DNA of 64,000 nucleotides from Methylophilus sp. 14 (GCF_015354345.1 NZ_JADKYS010000004.1:62001-126000), one strand, 5' to 3'. Shown: positions 20,499-30,748, counted from the first letter of the stretch. Program-made: numbers and translations. The notes: a model not told the origin generated them from the letters alone.

Positions 20499-21089
20499 TT
20501 AATGGGTGGAAGATTCGATATTGACCTTGATCAGATTGGCCTGGAAGCCATTGGTTTCCAAATCGTGGCTGATTTTGTTGATTTTGGCCAAATCATTGAG
20601 AGGGCCTATGCGTACGCGGTGCATGGTGCCTTTGTTGGGGATCTCTGCGGTTTGCACAAACGCTTCAAAACCGACTAATGCCAGCCGGGTTTTCAGGTTG
20701 TTGGCATCGTCCTCTTTGGCAAAGGCGCCGACTTGCACAAAATAGCTTTCTTGCTTGATGGTCGGGTTCTTTTTCACTTGCTGTTCGCTGATTTTGCTCT
20801 CGGTATCCGGCAAAATCGTATAGAAATCAAACTTGTTTGGATCCTCGATTGAGGCGCTACCAGGTTTGACCTCTTCTTCGGTGACAGTGCTCTTGATCGG
20901 TATTTCTTGCTGGCCGTCGTCTTTTTTAAACGCGCTGGAAAATGGGCTATGATCCCCTTTGATGTAGATGATCAGTGCCACGGTGAGCGCGACGCCCAGA
21001 AACAGGCCGACCAGCAGGCCGTTAAAAAAAGTGCTGCCGCTGCTTTTGCTTTTTGCTTTGGCTTGTGAGGGTTTGTAGTCGCGACTCAT
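20499..21089 (-). CDS. SPOR-domain membrane protein
   Basis: 196 residues: a short basic cytoplasmic tail, one membrane helix (about 22-44, FFNGLLVGLFLGVALTVALIIYI), a charged linker, and a C-terminal SPOR domain (about 118-190, YFVQVGAFAKEDDANNLKTRL...MHRVRIGPL). SPOR domains bind glycan strands lacking stem peptides at the division septum, as in FtsN. Position just downstream of argS is the usual place for this FtsN-like gene in betaproteobacteria. The ATG at 21089 is chosen over an upstream TTG at 21104. Confidence 0.87.
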   Translation of the reverse strand: MSRDYKPSQAKAKSKSSGSTFFNGLLVGLFLGVALTVALIIYIKGDHSPFSSAFKKDDGQQEIPIKSTVTEEEVKPGSASIEDPNKFDFYTILPDTESKISEQQVKKNPTIKQESYFVQVGAFAKEDDANNLKTRLALVGFEAFVQTAEIPNKGTMHRVRIGPLNDLAKINKISHDLETNGFQANLIKVNIESSTH

Positions 21090-21131
21090 TGTGAGGTTAA
21101 CCAATCAATTCAGCAGTCATTAATGGGATGC

Positions 21132-22790
21132 TTACATTTTTTCCGGCGCGCCAACGCCCAATAACGCCAAGCCATTACGCAACACCGTGCGGGTGGCGGT
21201 GATCAGTGCCAAACGTGCCAGTTTGACTTGGTCATCTTCCACCAAAAATTTGGTGTCATTGTAATAACAATGCAAGGCACTGGCTAGCTCCTTGAGGTAG
21301 TTGGCCACCATGTGTGGTGCCAATGCCTGGCAGGCGCTGCTGACGATTTCTGGATATTGGCCCAGTGCTTGCATCAGGGCGGTTTCTGTCGCGCTTTGCA
21401 ACGGTGACAGCTCTGCTGCAGTCAAACTGGTCACGTCGCCGTTCCACTGGTTGAGCACGCTGCAGATGCGGGCATGGGCATACTGGATGTAATAGACAGG
21501 GTTATCGTTGGTTTGCGCGCGCGCCAGGTCGATATCAAATACCAGTTGCGAATCCGGGCTGCGGGCAGCCAGGAAGTAACGCGTGGCGTCGCAGCCGACC
21601 TCTTCAATCAGGTCTCGCAAAGTGACATAGCTACCGGCGCGTTTGGACAGTTTGACTTCTTCGCCACCGCGCATCACGGTCACCATCTGGTGCAATACGT
21701 ACTCGGGCCAGCCTTGCGGGATGCCGACATCCAGCGCCTGCAAGCCTGCGCGCACGCGGGTAATGGTGCTGTGGTGATCTGCACCTTGTTCGTTAATCAC
21801 GCGTTTAAAACCACGGTTCCATTTTTCGCGGTGATAAGCGACGTCAGGCACAAAATAAGTAAAACCACCTTCTTTTTTCCGCATGACGCGGTCTTTGTCA
21901 TCGCCAAACGCGGTAGTGCGCAGCCATAAGGCATCGTCCAACTCGTAGGTGTGGCCGCTGGCGATCAATGATTGCACGGTGTTTTCTACCTTGCCTTCGC
22001 TATAGAGGGCACTTTCGAGTGAAAACACGTCAAATTTGATCTGAAATGCCTGTAAGTCCAGGTCTTGTTCGTGGCGCAAATAAGCCACAGCAAACTTACG
22101 GATGGAATCGGTATCATTGACGTCGCCGCTGGCGGTCACTTGCATGTCGTCAGCGGTGATGGTGGCTTTGGCCAGGTAGGCTTGTGCGATATCGATGATA
22201 TAGTCGCCACGGTAGCCGTCTTCCGGAAAGCCTGCATCGTCAGGATTGATGCCTTGCACACGCGCCAACACTGACTTGGTCAGATTGTCGATTTGTGCAC
22301 CCGCATCGTTGTAATAAAACTCACGCGTCACATCCCAGCCATTGGCATCCAGTAGTCGGCATAAACAGTCGCCCACCGCCGCGCCACGGCCATGACCGAC
22401 GTGCAAGGGACCTGTTGGGTTGGCCGAGACAAATTCCACCTGCACTTTTTCAGCCTGGCCAGCCTGGTTGCGGCCAAAAGCAGTGCCTGCTTGCAATACC
22501 TCGTGCACAATCGCCTGCTTGCTGTCAGCTGAGACAAAAAAGTTGATAAAACCAGCGCCAGCAATGTCGACTTTGCTAATCACGTTGTTGGCGGGTAAGC
22601 CGTCAATAATCTGCTGCGCAATCGCACGTGGGTTTTGCTTTAAAGGCTTGGCCAGTTGCATGGCGATATTGGTCGCAAAATCGCCGTGGTCGGCAGACTT
22701 TGGCCGCTCAAGAATGATATTGAGACTGGAGGTATCTTCTACCAGCGGTTTCACCGCTTGCAGAATGAGTTCTGTGATCGTTTGTTTCAA
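21132..22790 (-). CDS. argS: Arginyl-tRNA synthetase
   Basis: 552 residues, class Ia. The HIGH motif appears as HVGH in [14 protein letters not shown] (near residue 131) and the KMSKS loop as KLSKR near 380. The N-terminal Add-1 domain that reads the tRNA elbow (residues 1-110) and the C-terminal anticodon-binding DALR domain are present. It charges tRNA-Arg. The spacing to the SPOR gene (about 40 bases) suggests co-transcription. A divergent priA start lies 59 bases away. Confidence 0.97.
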   Translation of the reverse strand: MKQTITELILQAVKPLVEDTSSLNIILERPKSADHGDFATNIAMQLAKPLKQNPRAIAQQIIDGLPANNVISKVDIAGAGFINFFVSADSKQAIVHEVLQAGTAFGRNQAGQAEKVQVEFVSANPTGPLHVGHGRGAAVGDCLCRLLDANGWDVTREFYYNDAGAQIDNLTKSVLARVQGINPDDAGFPEDGYRGDYIIDIAQAYLAKATITADDMQVTASGDVNDTDSIRKFAVAYLRHEQDLDLQAFQIKFDVFSLESALYSEGKVENTVQSLIASGHTYELDDALWLRTTAFGDDKDRVMRKKEGGFTYFVPDVAYHREKWNRGFKRVINEQGADHHSTITRVRAGLQALDVGIPQGWPEYVLHQMVTVMRGGEEVKLSKRAGSYVTLRDLIEEVGCDATRYFLAARSPDSQLVFDIDLARAQTNDNPVYYIQYAHARICSVLNQWNGDVTSLTAAELSPLQSATETALMQALGQYPEIVSSACQALAPHMVANYLKELASALHCYYNDTKFLVEDDQVKLARLALITATRTVLRNGLALLGVGAPEKM

Positions 22791-22849
22791 GGTTAAAATG
22801 GTGCTGAATAGTCAAACCGCCATTTTAACCTAATTAAGCATTTTCACCC

Positions 22850-25123
22850 ATGTGTTCAGCTGCCACCGACCTTCAGGCCACAACCCCTGCCAGTATCGTG
22901 CGTGTGGTGCTGGATGTGCCATTGGATCGCCAGTTCGATTATTTAAATCCTGGCTTGTTGATTCGTGAAGGCAATCGCGTCGTGGTGCCCTTCGCCGGGC
23001 GGCAATTGGTGGGCATCGTCATGGCCCTGCTGAGCGAAACTGATGTCCCGTCGCACAAGCTCAAAGCCGTGCTGCAAGTGTTTGACGACGTACCATTTGA
23101 TGCGGCAACCTTGAAGCTGCTGCGGTTTTGCGCCGACTATTATCACTACCCTTTTGGCCAGACCGTGCTGGCTAGCTTGCCACTGCGTTTGCGCCAGATT
23201 AAACCGGCGGTGACGCGAAAAATGTGGCTGTATCAGTTGGCGAATACCATTCCGGAAGACTTTATTGGTAAGCGGCAACAAGTGCTGGCCAGGCTGGTTG
23301 CGTCCCTGCAGCAGCAGGGTGAATGCAGTGAGGCGATGTTGGGCGAAGTGTCCGGTACCTGGCGCAAAGCCATACAGCCACTGCTGGATGCTGGCTACGT
23401 GTCCAGGCGCGAAGTGATTGCGACGCGCCCTTCTCTGCCTGCATCTGACCTGGCGCCCACGCTAAATGACGAGCAAGACCATGCGGTTAATGCGATCCTG
23501 GCGGATTTAAACCGTTTTCAACCCTGGTTGTTATTCGGCGTGACTGGTTCAGGTAAAACCGAGGTCTATATTCGATTGTTGCAAACGGTGCTCGCCGCCC
23601 CGCAAGCGCAGGCGCTGATCATGGTGCCAGAAATCAATCTCACACCGCAGTTAGAAAGCCGCTTCCGTAGTCGCTTGAGCCAGTTTCCACTGGTGACGCT
23701 ACATAGTCATTTGAGCGAGAGTGAGCGCTTGCAAAACTGGCAGGCGGCGCAGTCCGGCGCTGCGCGCATTGTCATCGGCACGCGTTTAAGTGTGTTTACG
23801 CCGATGCCGCATCTGAAATTGATGATTCTGGATGAAGAGCACGATACCTCTTACAAGCAGCAGGATGGCATGCGTTACCATGCGCGTGATGTGGCGCTGG
23901 TGCGCGCTAAACAATGCCGGATTCCGGTGGTGCTTGGCAGCGCGACACCTTCTCTGGAAAGCTGGTACAACGCGATGGGCGATCAAGCGCAAAGTGTACC
24001 GAATGCAAAAAAAGCCAGTTACCGTTTGCTGACGCTGACTAAGCGGGCGGCGGCCCAGGCAAAATTGCCCCGTATTTTTTGTATTGATAACACGCACAGC
24101 CCGCCGGAAGCAGGCCTCACGCCGCAATTAAAGCAGGCCATTGAGCTACGCTTGCAACGCGGCGAGCAAAGCTTGCTATTTATTAATCGCCGCGGATACG
24201 CGCCGGTATTGCACTGTTCTGCATGCCAGTGGTTGGCGGATTGTCGCCGTTGCTCTGCAAAAGCAGTGTTGCATTTGCGCCAGCGCGTATTACGTTGCCA
24301 CCATTGTGGCGATGAGCAACCGATTCCTGTGCAATGTCCGAGTTGCGGTAATCCCGATTTGCGCCCGGTTGGCCAGGCCACGCAACGGGTTGAGGAAAGC
24401 TTGCAGCAGCTTTTTCCGCAGGCGCGTGTCGCCCGCGTGGACCGCGACACCATTCAAGCCAAGGATGCTTTAACCGAGCTGTTGTCCGCGGTACATGCTG
24501 GCCAAGTTGATATTCTGATTGGCACGCAAATGCTGGCCAAAGGCCATGATTTTGCCAATTTGACGCTGGTGGGGGTGCTGGACATTGATGGCGCACTATA
24601 CAGCCCCGATTATCGGGCCAGTGAGCGCCTGTTTGCACAGCTGATGCAGGTGGCAGGCCGCGCCGGTCGTGGGGACAAGCCGGGCGAGGTGCTGATACAA
24701 ACCGCCTTTCCGCAGCATGCCTTGTTTGCGGCACTGCGCGAGCAAAACTATGCGGCGTTTGCCGATGATTTGTTGCAGGAGCGCATGGTCATGCAATTCC
24801 CTCCCGCCACTTATATTGCCGTGATGAAGGCAGAAGCGGCCGATTACAGCCTGGTGAGCCAGTTTTTAACAGACTTTAGTCATGCCGCCAGGGCGTATGT
24901 TGCGGCACAAGCCGGAACCCTGTCCGAGCAGCCTTTGGTCTATGACCCGGTGCGTCCCGGCATTGCCCGGCTAAATCGTATGGAGCGCGGGTATGTGATG
25001 CTGCAGTCTGCACATCGCGGCGCCTTGCAGCAGCTATTGCAGGTGGCGATCGAGTGGGTCAGGACGCATCCGCTGCAAGCAAAAATCCGCTGGGTGCTGG
25101 ATGTGGATGCGCTGGAATATTAG
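22850..25123 (+). CDS. priA: Primosomal protein N' (replication restart helicase PriA)
   Basis: 757 residues. The N-terminal 3'-end binding domain (IVRVVLDVPLDRQFDYL) is followed by a superfamily 2 helicase core: Walker A GVTGSGKTE near 225, DEEH near 326, and LQVAGRAGRG near 600. Between the helicase lobes eight cysteines in four CxxC-like pairs (CSAC, CRRC, CHHC, CPSC) form the two zinc sites. PriA reloads DnaB at stalled forks. Length is slightly above the 732 of E. coli PriA. Confidence 0.96.
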   Translation: MCSAATDLQATTPASIVRVVLDVPLDRQFDYLNPGLLIREGNRVVVPFAGRQLVGIVMALLSETDVPSHKLKAVLQVFDDVPFDAATLKLLRFCADYYHYPFGQTVLASLPLRLRQIKPAVTRKMWLYQLANTIPEDFIGKRQQVLARLVASLQQQGECSEAMLGEVSGTWRKAIQPLLDAGYVSRREVIATRPSLPASDLAPTLNDEQDHAVNAILADLNRFQPWLLFGVTGSGKTEVYIRLLQTVLAAPQAQALIMVPEINLTPQLESRFRSRLSQFPLVTLHSHLSESERLQNWQAAQSGAARIVIGTRLSVFTPMPHLKLMILDEEHDTSYKQQDGMRYHARDVALVRAKQCRIPVVLGSATPSLESWYNAMGDQAQSVPNAKKASYRLLTLTKRAAAQAKLPRIFCIDNTHSPPEAGLTPQLKQAIELRLQRGEQSLLFINRRGYAPVLHCSACQWLADCRRCSAKAVLHLRQRVLRCHHCGDEQPIPVQCPSCGNPDLRPVGQATQRVEESLQQLFPQARVARVDRDTIQAKDALTELLSAVHAGQVDILIGTQMLAKGHDFANLTLVGVLDIDGALYSPDYRASERLFAQLMQVAGRAGRGDKPGEVLIQTAFPQHALFAALREQNYAAFADDLLQERMVMQFPPATYIAVMKAEAADYSLVSQFLTDFSHAARAYVAAQAGTLSEQPLVYDPVRPGIARLNRMERGYVMLQSAHRGALQQLLQVAIEWVRTHPLQAKIRWVLDVDALEY

Positions 25124-25260
25124 AACAAAGTTACAAATATGCTACTAAACACCGCTTTAATTGTAAAAAAAAGTTAGTATTTGAGTGTTTTTTAAGGTAA
25201 TTTTGGGCGTTGTTATACTATTTAACAGATTATATTTTTATAAAGCTTTGGGGAGTCATC

Positions 25261-26967
25261 TTGAAAACACAATTAAAGCGCATAGGCCTGCTGCAGTTGC
25301 TGGCACTCGGCTACACCTCTCAGGTGTTGGCAGGGGGGGTGTCCTTGCCGGATATCCAGCAGAACTTGCCCAGACCTATTCTTCCAGAACCCAGACCTAT
25401 CATTCAAGTGCCTGAAGAAACACCGGCACCAGAAAAAAAACAAAAGAAATCCAGCCTCAAGATTGTTGTCAAAGAATTCAAATTCTCCGGCAACAAACAA
25501 TTCTCAGATGAAGTATTGGCTGCCCAGCTTGCACACCTGACTGGCCATGAAATTGGCATGCGCGAGCTTAACGAAGCGGTGGGTACCGTGCGTAACTACT
25601 ACCGCCAGCGTGGCTATCTGCTGACACAAGTCTACTTGCCAACACAGGATTTGCGGAAAACCACAGAAGCCGAAGCCGTGGTTGAGCTTTCTATCCTGGA
25701 AGGTACCTTGGGTGAGGTAAAAGCAGAGGCTGGGCAAGGTTTGGATCAGGCCTATTTCCAATCACTGTCAGAGTATGGACTGAACAAGGGTGATGTGCTC
25801 AATGAACGCAACCTGGTGCGCAACATTATGGTCATGAACGGTTTGCCTGGCATTCAGGTGACTTCGCAGCTCAACCCGGGTGAGGCAGTAGGTAGCTCGG
25901 ATGTGGCCGTTTCTGTGGAACCACGTGTTCCCCGCGTCACCGGTTTTGTCAGTGCCAACAACTATGGTAACCGCTATACCAACCGTGAAACCCTAGGCTT
26001 TGGTGTTGCCGTGAATAACCTCCATGGTCGTGGCGACCAGTTGGCGGTGGTTGGTAAAACCTCCAGGGATGAAGGTCAGCGTTCTATCAGTGGTTTGTAC
26101 TTTACCCCGGTAGGTAGTGCGGGCACCATCATGAACCTGGCTTACAGCTATGTGGATTACAAACTTGGTGGTGAATTTAAACAGTTTGATGCGTCTGGTG
26201 ATGCCCATTACATTTATGGTTCGCTTGAACATCCCTTGCTGCGTGAAACCAAAAAAGGCGTTGCGTTCAAGGTCGGTGGCAACTACAAGATTTTGGATGA
26301 CGAAGTAGGTACGTCGATTAACAACCGTCGTGATATCAGCAGCCTGGAGTTAGGCCTGGTCGGCGACTGGATTAATGATATTGGCAGCGTGGCCTATCAG
26401 TGGAGCTTCCTGGTGACTGCTGGTGATGTCTCTTATAAAGACTCACTGGCAAAAGCTAATGACCGTGCATTACTGGATACCCAGGGCAGCTTTGTGAAGT
26501 GGAACTGGACCTCCAGTCGCACCCAGGTATTTGATAACGGTGTGAATTGGGTGGTACGTGCAGATTATCAGGGCGCAGGTAATAATCTGGATATTGCCGA
26601 GCGTTTCGGTATCGGGGCCATCAACCGCTGGCGTCAGTATTCTGAAATTCCTAGCCAGGCCGATCAGGGCTGGATGGTAGGCACCGATGTGCGTAAAACC
26701 TTTGCGACGACTGGTGCAGATGTCACGCCTTATATCCAGTCAGTGACGCCATTTGCCTTTTATGATGCTGGTCGTGGCAAATTGAACCACGATCCTATCG
26801 GAAACAGTGTTTATGTCCGTTCTAACCATGTTGGTGTTGGTACGGATATTCAGTTCCCGGGGCAATGGATCTTAACCACGACCTATTCACAGCAAAAGCG
26901 TGATCTTGATGGCGCGGAAAGTAATACCGAGTATCAACTCTGGGCGCAATTAAGAAAAAATTTCTAG
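25261..26967 (+). CDS. Two-partner secretion transporter (TpsB, ShlB/FhaC family)
   Basis: 568 residues with a TTG start: GGGGAG lies 6 bases before 25261 and the protein then begins with a normal signal peptide (KTQLKRIGLLQLLALGYTSQVLA). The reading from 25210 would bury it. A proline-rich plug/linker (to about 60) precedes two POTRA domains (about 62-215), and the rest is a 16-strand beta barrel ending in Phe (AQLRKNF), as outer-membrane proteins do. It exports the TpsA protein encoded 250 bases downstream. Confidence 0.92.
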   Translation: MKTQLKRIGLLQLLALGYTSQVLAGGVSLPDIQQNLPRPILPEPRPIIQVPEETPAPEKKQKKSSLKIVVKEFKFSGNKQFSDEVLAAQLAHLTGHEIGMRELNEAVGTVRNYYRQRGYLLTQVYLPTQDLRKTTEAEAVVELSILEGTLGEVKAEAGQGLDQAYFQSLSEYGLNKGDVLNERNLVRNIMVMNGLPGIQVTSQLNPGEAVGSSDVAVSVEPRVPRVTGFVSANNYGNRYTNRETLGFGVAVNNLHGRGDQLAVVGKTSRDEGQRSISGLYFTPVGSAGTIMNLAYSYVDYKLGGEFKQFDASGDAHYIYGSLEHPLLRETKKGVAFKVGGNYKILDDEVGTSINNRRDISSLELGLVGDWINDIGSVAYQWSFLVTAGDVSYKDSLAKANDRALLDTQGSFVKWNWTSSRTQVFDNGVNWVVRADYQGAGNNLDIAERFGIGAINRWRQYSEIPSQADQGWMVGTDVRKTFATTGADVTPYIQSVTPFAFYDAGRGKLNHDPIGNSVYVRSNHVGVGTDIQFPGQWILTTTYSQQKRDLDGAESNTEYQLWAQLRKNF

Positions 26968-27016
26968 ATTTAAATCTGTAGCAAGCCTGATCCGGGCAAA
27001 AGCCTGGACATATAAA

Positions 27017-27191
27017 AGTAGCCCGCATGAGTGCGGGCGCATCTAATTGGAGTTGGATGCGTCCCAAGCAGCATTAGTCATAGTGGGCTACATACAAAAA
27101 TACTTTCCTGAAACAAAATTACACCCATATCAGGAATTGAGAGAAGTGATGGTAACCCACTGGCCCTTATATAGAAATATAGGATCAGTGG
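27017..27191 (+). other. Structured leader before tpsA
   Basis: Within the 249-base gap between tpsB and tpsA, GTAGCCC (27018-27024) can pair with GGGCTAC (27085-27091). Alternatively, GCCCGCA/TGCGGGC can form a tight hairpin that uses the same left-hand bases, so the two folds exclude each other. A second hairpin GCATC/GGATGC follows. A further stem CCACTG (27157-27162) with CAGTGG (27186-27191) sits just before the ribosome site AAAGGAGAAG. No known riboswitch motif is recognised. Confidence 0.5.
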
Positions 27192-27216
27192 CGTTTCTTA
27201 CTAAAGGAGAAGTGTC

Positions 27217-30200
27217 ATGAAAGCAGCATCCTTAAACCATGTCTATCGTCTAGTCTGGAGCAAGCTCCAGCAAGCCTGGGTTGCCGTGGCCGAAACAACC
27301 CGTGCACATGGTAAATCCAGTGTGACCGGCGTAGTCAACCAAACAAAAATATCTACAGCCAGCGATCTTTCAGACGCTTCGCTTACCTCAGCAACCAAAT
27401 GGCGTTTTGTGGTGGCGAGTGCATTTGCCGCAGCGATCATGCCACTTTCTTCATTTGCAGATACGAATGTTGTAGCCGGTGTGGTTGCAGGTGATCTGAC
27501 AGTGAAGGATGTGAGCGCGACACATACCCAGTATATCCATACTGCCAACGTCAATATTGTCGATTTTTACAAGTTTGGCGTGATGAAGGGTCATCAACTG
27601 GATGTGATCATGCCAGATGCAGGCCGTGCCTTGTATCGTGTGATCGGCAACAGTCGCTCCGAAATCAATGGGACATTGAATTCGAACGGTAGCCTGTTCC
27701 TGGTGAACCAGAATGGTATTCTGTTTGGCAAAGGTGCTGAAGTTAACGTCGGTAATATTGTGGCGTCTACCCTGAATATTACCAATGAAGCCTTTTTGCA
27801 AGGTAATTACAAGTTTACGGCCGAAAATATGGCTGGCAATATCGAAAACCGCGGCCTGATTAAAACGCAGGGTGAAGGTTACATTGTGATGCTGGGTAAA
27901 AAAGTAGTGAACTCTGGCACGCTGGTGGCAAACAAGGGCAGTGTTGTCCTGGCTTCTGCAAAAGAAGCAGTTCTTGATTTTTACGGTAATGGTCTGGTGA
28001 GAGCCAATTTAACTGCACAGGCAGTGGAAGGGTTGGTTAAAAACAGTGGATTGATCCAGGCCAATGGCGGTTTGGTGCAATTAGCGACCAATGCCCGTTC
28101 TGCAGCAATCAATGTTTCCGGTATTATTGAAGCCAACCAACTGGTTGAGCGTGATGGCGTGATTCGCCTTGAAGGGGGTGATAACGCCAAGGTTGAAGTG
28201 TCCGGCCAATTGATCGCTCAAGGTCAAGGTACAACAGGTGGGTCGATTGAAGTCACTGGTGAGCAAGTGGCTTTGATGAATGGTGCTTTACTGGATGCAT
28301 CTGGTGATACCGGTGGTGGTAAGGTGCTGGTGGGTGGTGATTACCAAGGTAAAAACGACGCCGTTTACAACGCCAGAACCACCTATGTGGCTAGTGGTGC
28401 AACGATTAAAGCCGATGCACGCCAGCAAGGCGATGGCGGTAAAGTTGTGGTCTGGGCGAATGATTTGACCCGTTACTATGGCAGCATTTCTGCACAAGGT
28501 GGCGCTGCCAGCGGTAATGGTGGCTTTGTTGAGGTTTCCGGCAAGCAAGACCTGGCGTTCCTTGGGTCGGTGAATGTCGCTGCAGCGAATGGTCTGGGCG
28601 GATCCGTTTTGTTAGACCCTGAAACTATTAACTTGATCAGCGGCGGTTCGACGCCAACAGATAATGCTTCTGGTACGCCAGATGTGGCTTTCGCTGATAA
28701 TGCCGGCGGCACAACCAATATCAATGTCGCAGGGATCACCGGCTTTAGCCAGCTGTTCCTGCAAGCGACCAAAGACATTAACGTCAATGCAGCTGTCACG
28801 ATGAACGTCGATGGCAATATTCGCCTTGAAGCCAATAACGATATCAATGTGAACGCAGCGTTGACCACGTCAGGGAAAGGCAGCATCAACCTGAAGGCGG
28901 ATGCCGATAATAGCGGTGTGGGTAACCTGCACATCGGTGCCAACATTACTGGCCCAGGTGGTGTCGTGCTGTCTGCAGCAACGTTGACGCACTCAGCAGG
29001 TAACATTAGCTCTAATGGTGATATTAAAGGCTATGGTCATGCCGGTAGCGTCAAAATCACCGTCGCTGGATTGGCGCAATTAGGTACGGCCAATATCACG
29101 GCGAACGGCCGCCCTGCATCTAGCACCACCAATGGCTTTAATGGCGGTAGCGTGGTGATTGACGCCGGTAGCCTGGAAATGAGTGGCAATATTAATACGT
29201 CAGGCTCGGCTTCTGGCACACCAGGCACCGGCACCTCTACCGCGCCTTTTGGTACGGGCGGCACTGGCGGTAAAGTGACCATTAGCACCACAGGCGATGC
29301 CACGGTCGGCAATATTACGACAGGTGCAGGTAACGCCGGACGCAACTCTATTGTCTCAACGGCTTCTGGTGAAGTCAGTGTCAAAAGCACTTCTGGCAAT
29401 GTCACCGTTGGCAATGTGACGACCAAGGGCGGTTTCAACGCTATTGGTAATAAAGTAACACTGTCTGCTGATGCAGGCACGGTGACTGCTGGCAATATTG
29501 ATACTAGTGCGGGCATTGGACGCGCTAATACCGATGGCAAAAGTGCTGGTGCGGTTAATATCACTGCGGGTACAGGCATCAACACCCAGGCGATTGTGGC
29601 CTCTGGTGCGGATGGTAATGGTACGAATAAGTCTGGTGGTGCGGCAGGTGCGGTGACACTTAAAACCACGACAGGCGATATTAGAATGGGTGCCGTGACG
29701 ATGGCACCTGGTGCTAAAACCGGCACAGGTACTGTAGGCAATGCGGCTAAATTATTCGCTCAAGCGGGTCGTGATGTATACACCCTTGGCAATATCTTAA
29801 GCTACAGCAATGCGGCGGATGCCGTGCAACTGGTTGCTGGCCGTAACTTTATTAACAGCGCGAATGCCACCATCACTACTGGTGCAACTGGTCGCTGGAC
29901 AATTTACAGTGCGGATCCAACCGGCGATGTAAAAGGCAGCAATTTGCTGGCTACCTATAACTACAAACAATATGGCACGTCGTTTGGTGGCACATTGTTA
30001 GGTACGGGCAACGGCTTTGTGCATCAGGTGAGTCCGACCGTCACAGCAACCCTGACCGGGACCGCGACTAAAGCATTCGATGGCAACAATATCGTGACAG
30101 ATGCAAGCGGATTGTCTGTCACAACTACAGGCCTGATTGATGGTGATGTCGCTACAGTGTCGCCGATTACTGGTGCAACGTATGATACGCCGGTCATTGG

Positions 30201-30558
30201 TACAGGCAAGCCTATTAACGGCACATACAATGTGGTCAATATTGTGACGGCCGAAGGCAAGCAAATCTTCAATCCAACCGCTGGCACCGTCGATGGTTAC
30301 ACGGTTAATCAGAACTCTACTGCAACAGGTAGCATTACAGACCCGACTTCACCACGTGATAATGCTGGTTTAGGTGGTCTCATCCCTAACAATCCGATCT
30401 TGAATACGATGTTTATCGTTTCTCTGAACCCTGCTGCTGGTGACGAGGAAGACCTGGATGCGGTGGCTTGTCCAACCAACGAAGATCATTTGGGTAGTAC
30501 ACCTATCCTGAGTTCTGGCGTGAAGTTGCCAGACGGCGTGAACTCGAATTGTATTTAA
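27217..30558 (+). CDS. Two-partner secretion exoprotein (TpsA, filamentous haemagglutinin-like)
   Basis: 1113 residues. It opens with an extended signal peptide (MKAASLNHVYRLVWSKLQQAW, residues 1-21) and a second hydrophobic stretch ending SSFAD (near 87-91). The haemagglutination TPS domain follows, with NSNGSLFLVNQNGILFGKGA near residues 150-169. The middle is Gly, Asn, Thr and Val-rich parallel beta-helix repeat. A YDG-type domain lies near 945-1040. Two cysteines at 1085 and 1112 close the protein, as in HMW1-type adhesins tethered to their transporter. A surface adhesin is the likeliest role; ligand unknown. Confidence 0.9.
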   Translation: MKAASLNHVYRLVWSKLQQAWVAVAETTRAHGKSSVTGVVNQTKISTASDLSDASLTSATKWRFVVASAFAAAIMPLSSFADTNVVAGVVAGDLTVKDVSATHTQYIHTANVNIVDFYKFGVMKGHQLDVIMPDAGRALYRVIGNSRSEINGTLNSNGSLFLVNQNGILFGKGAEVNVGNIVASTLNITNEAFLQGNYKFTAENMAGNIENRGLIKTQGEGYIVMLGKKVVNSGTLVANKGSVVLASAKEAVLDFYGNGLVRANLTAQAVEGLVKNSGLIQANGGLVQLATNARSAAINVSGIIEANQLVERDGVIRLEGGDNAKVEVSGQLIAQGQGTTGGSIEVTGEQVALMNGALLDASGDTGGGKVLVGGDYQGKNDAVYNARTTYVASGATIKADARQQGDGGKVVVWANDLTRYYGSISAQGGAASGNGGFVEVSGKQDLAFLGSVNVAAANGLGGSVLLDPETINLISGGSTPTDNASGTPDVAFADNAGGTTNINVAGITGFSQLFLQATKDINVNAAVTMNVDGNIRLEANNDINVNAALTTSGKGSINLKADADNSGVGNLHIGANITGPGGVVLSAATLTHSAGNISSNGDIKGYGHAGSVKITVAGLAQLGTANITANGRPASSTTNGFNGGSVVIDAGSLEMSGNINTSGSASGTPGTGTSTAPFGTGGTGGKVTISTTGDATVGNITTGAGNAGRNSIVSTASGEVSVKSTSGNVTVGNVTTKGGFNAIGNKVTLSADAGTVTAGNIDTSAGIGRANTDGKSAGAVNITAGTGINTQAIVASGADGNGTNKSGGAAGAVTLKTTTGDIRMGAVTMAPGAKTGTGTVGNAAKLFAQAGRDVYTLGNILSYSNAADAVQLVAGRNFINSANATITTGATGRWTIYSADPTGDVKGSNLLATYNYKQYGTSFGGTLLGTGNGFVHQVSPTVTATLTGTATKAFDGNNIVTDASGLSVTTTGLIDGDVATVSPITGATYDTPVIGTGKPINGTYNVVNIVTAEGKQIFNPTAGTVDGYTVNQNSTATGSITDPTSPRDNAGLGGLIPNNPILNTMFIVSLNPAAGDEEDLDAVACPTNEDHLGSTPILSSGVKLPDGVNSNCI

Positions 30559-30575
30559 TTTAAGTGGCCAAGCAG

Positions 30576-30606
30576 AAGCCGGACAATTGTCCGGCTTTTG
30601 TTTTTG
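30576..30606 (+). terminator. Terminator after tpsA
   Basis: AAGCCGGACAATTGTCCGGCTT (11-bp arms, a perfect palindrome) is followed by TTGTTTTT. Confidence 0.88.
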
Positions 30607-30620
30607 TGCTGAATAATGTT

Positions 30621-30648
30621 TTGTATTCGACCAGACAGCAAGTAAAAT
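30621..30648 (+). promoter_or_regulatory. Likely promoter of tRNA-Gly and thiD
   Basis: TTGTAT (30621-30626), 16-base spacer, TAAAAT (30643-30648), then a G/C-containing discriminator and the tRNA 16 bases on. Confidence 0.5.
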
Positions 30649-30663
30649 AGCGGTCATTCGTTC

Positions 30664-30737
30664 GCGGCTGTAGTTCAATGGTAGAACGCCAGCTTCCCAA
30701 GCTTGATACGCGGGTTCGATTCCCGTCAGCCGCTCCA
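30664..30737 (+). tRNA. tRNA-Gly (anticodon CCC)
   Basis: 74 bases that fold as a cloverleaf. Acceptor arms GCGGCTG and CAGCCGC pair fully; the T arm contains GGTTCGATTCC; the anticodon loop is TTCCCAA with CCC at 30696-30698. The CCA end is encoded. It reads GGG codons. The thiD ATG follows 11 bases after the CCA, with its ribosome site AAGGA directly adjoining the tRNA 3' end. Confidence 0.96.
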
Positions 30738-30748
30738 AAGGAATTTTC

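Noticed and set aside
26968-27216. Cyclic-di-GMP riboswitch before tpsA
   Set aside because: Neither the GEMM-I nor the GEMM-II conserved cores could be found; only an unclassified structured leader is supported.
29037-29741. 234-codon minus-strand frame rich in Val, Pro and Ala
   Set aside because: It is antisense to the repetitive Gly/Thr/Val-coding part of tpsA, which produces long open frames by composition alone.
30600-30748. TPP riboswitch before thiD
   Set aside because: A tRNA gene occupies the space up to 11 bases before the start, and no THI-box sequence is present.
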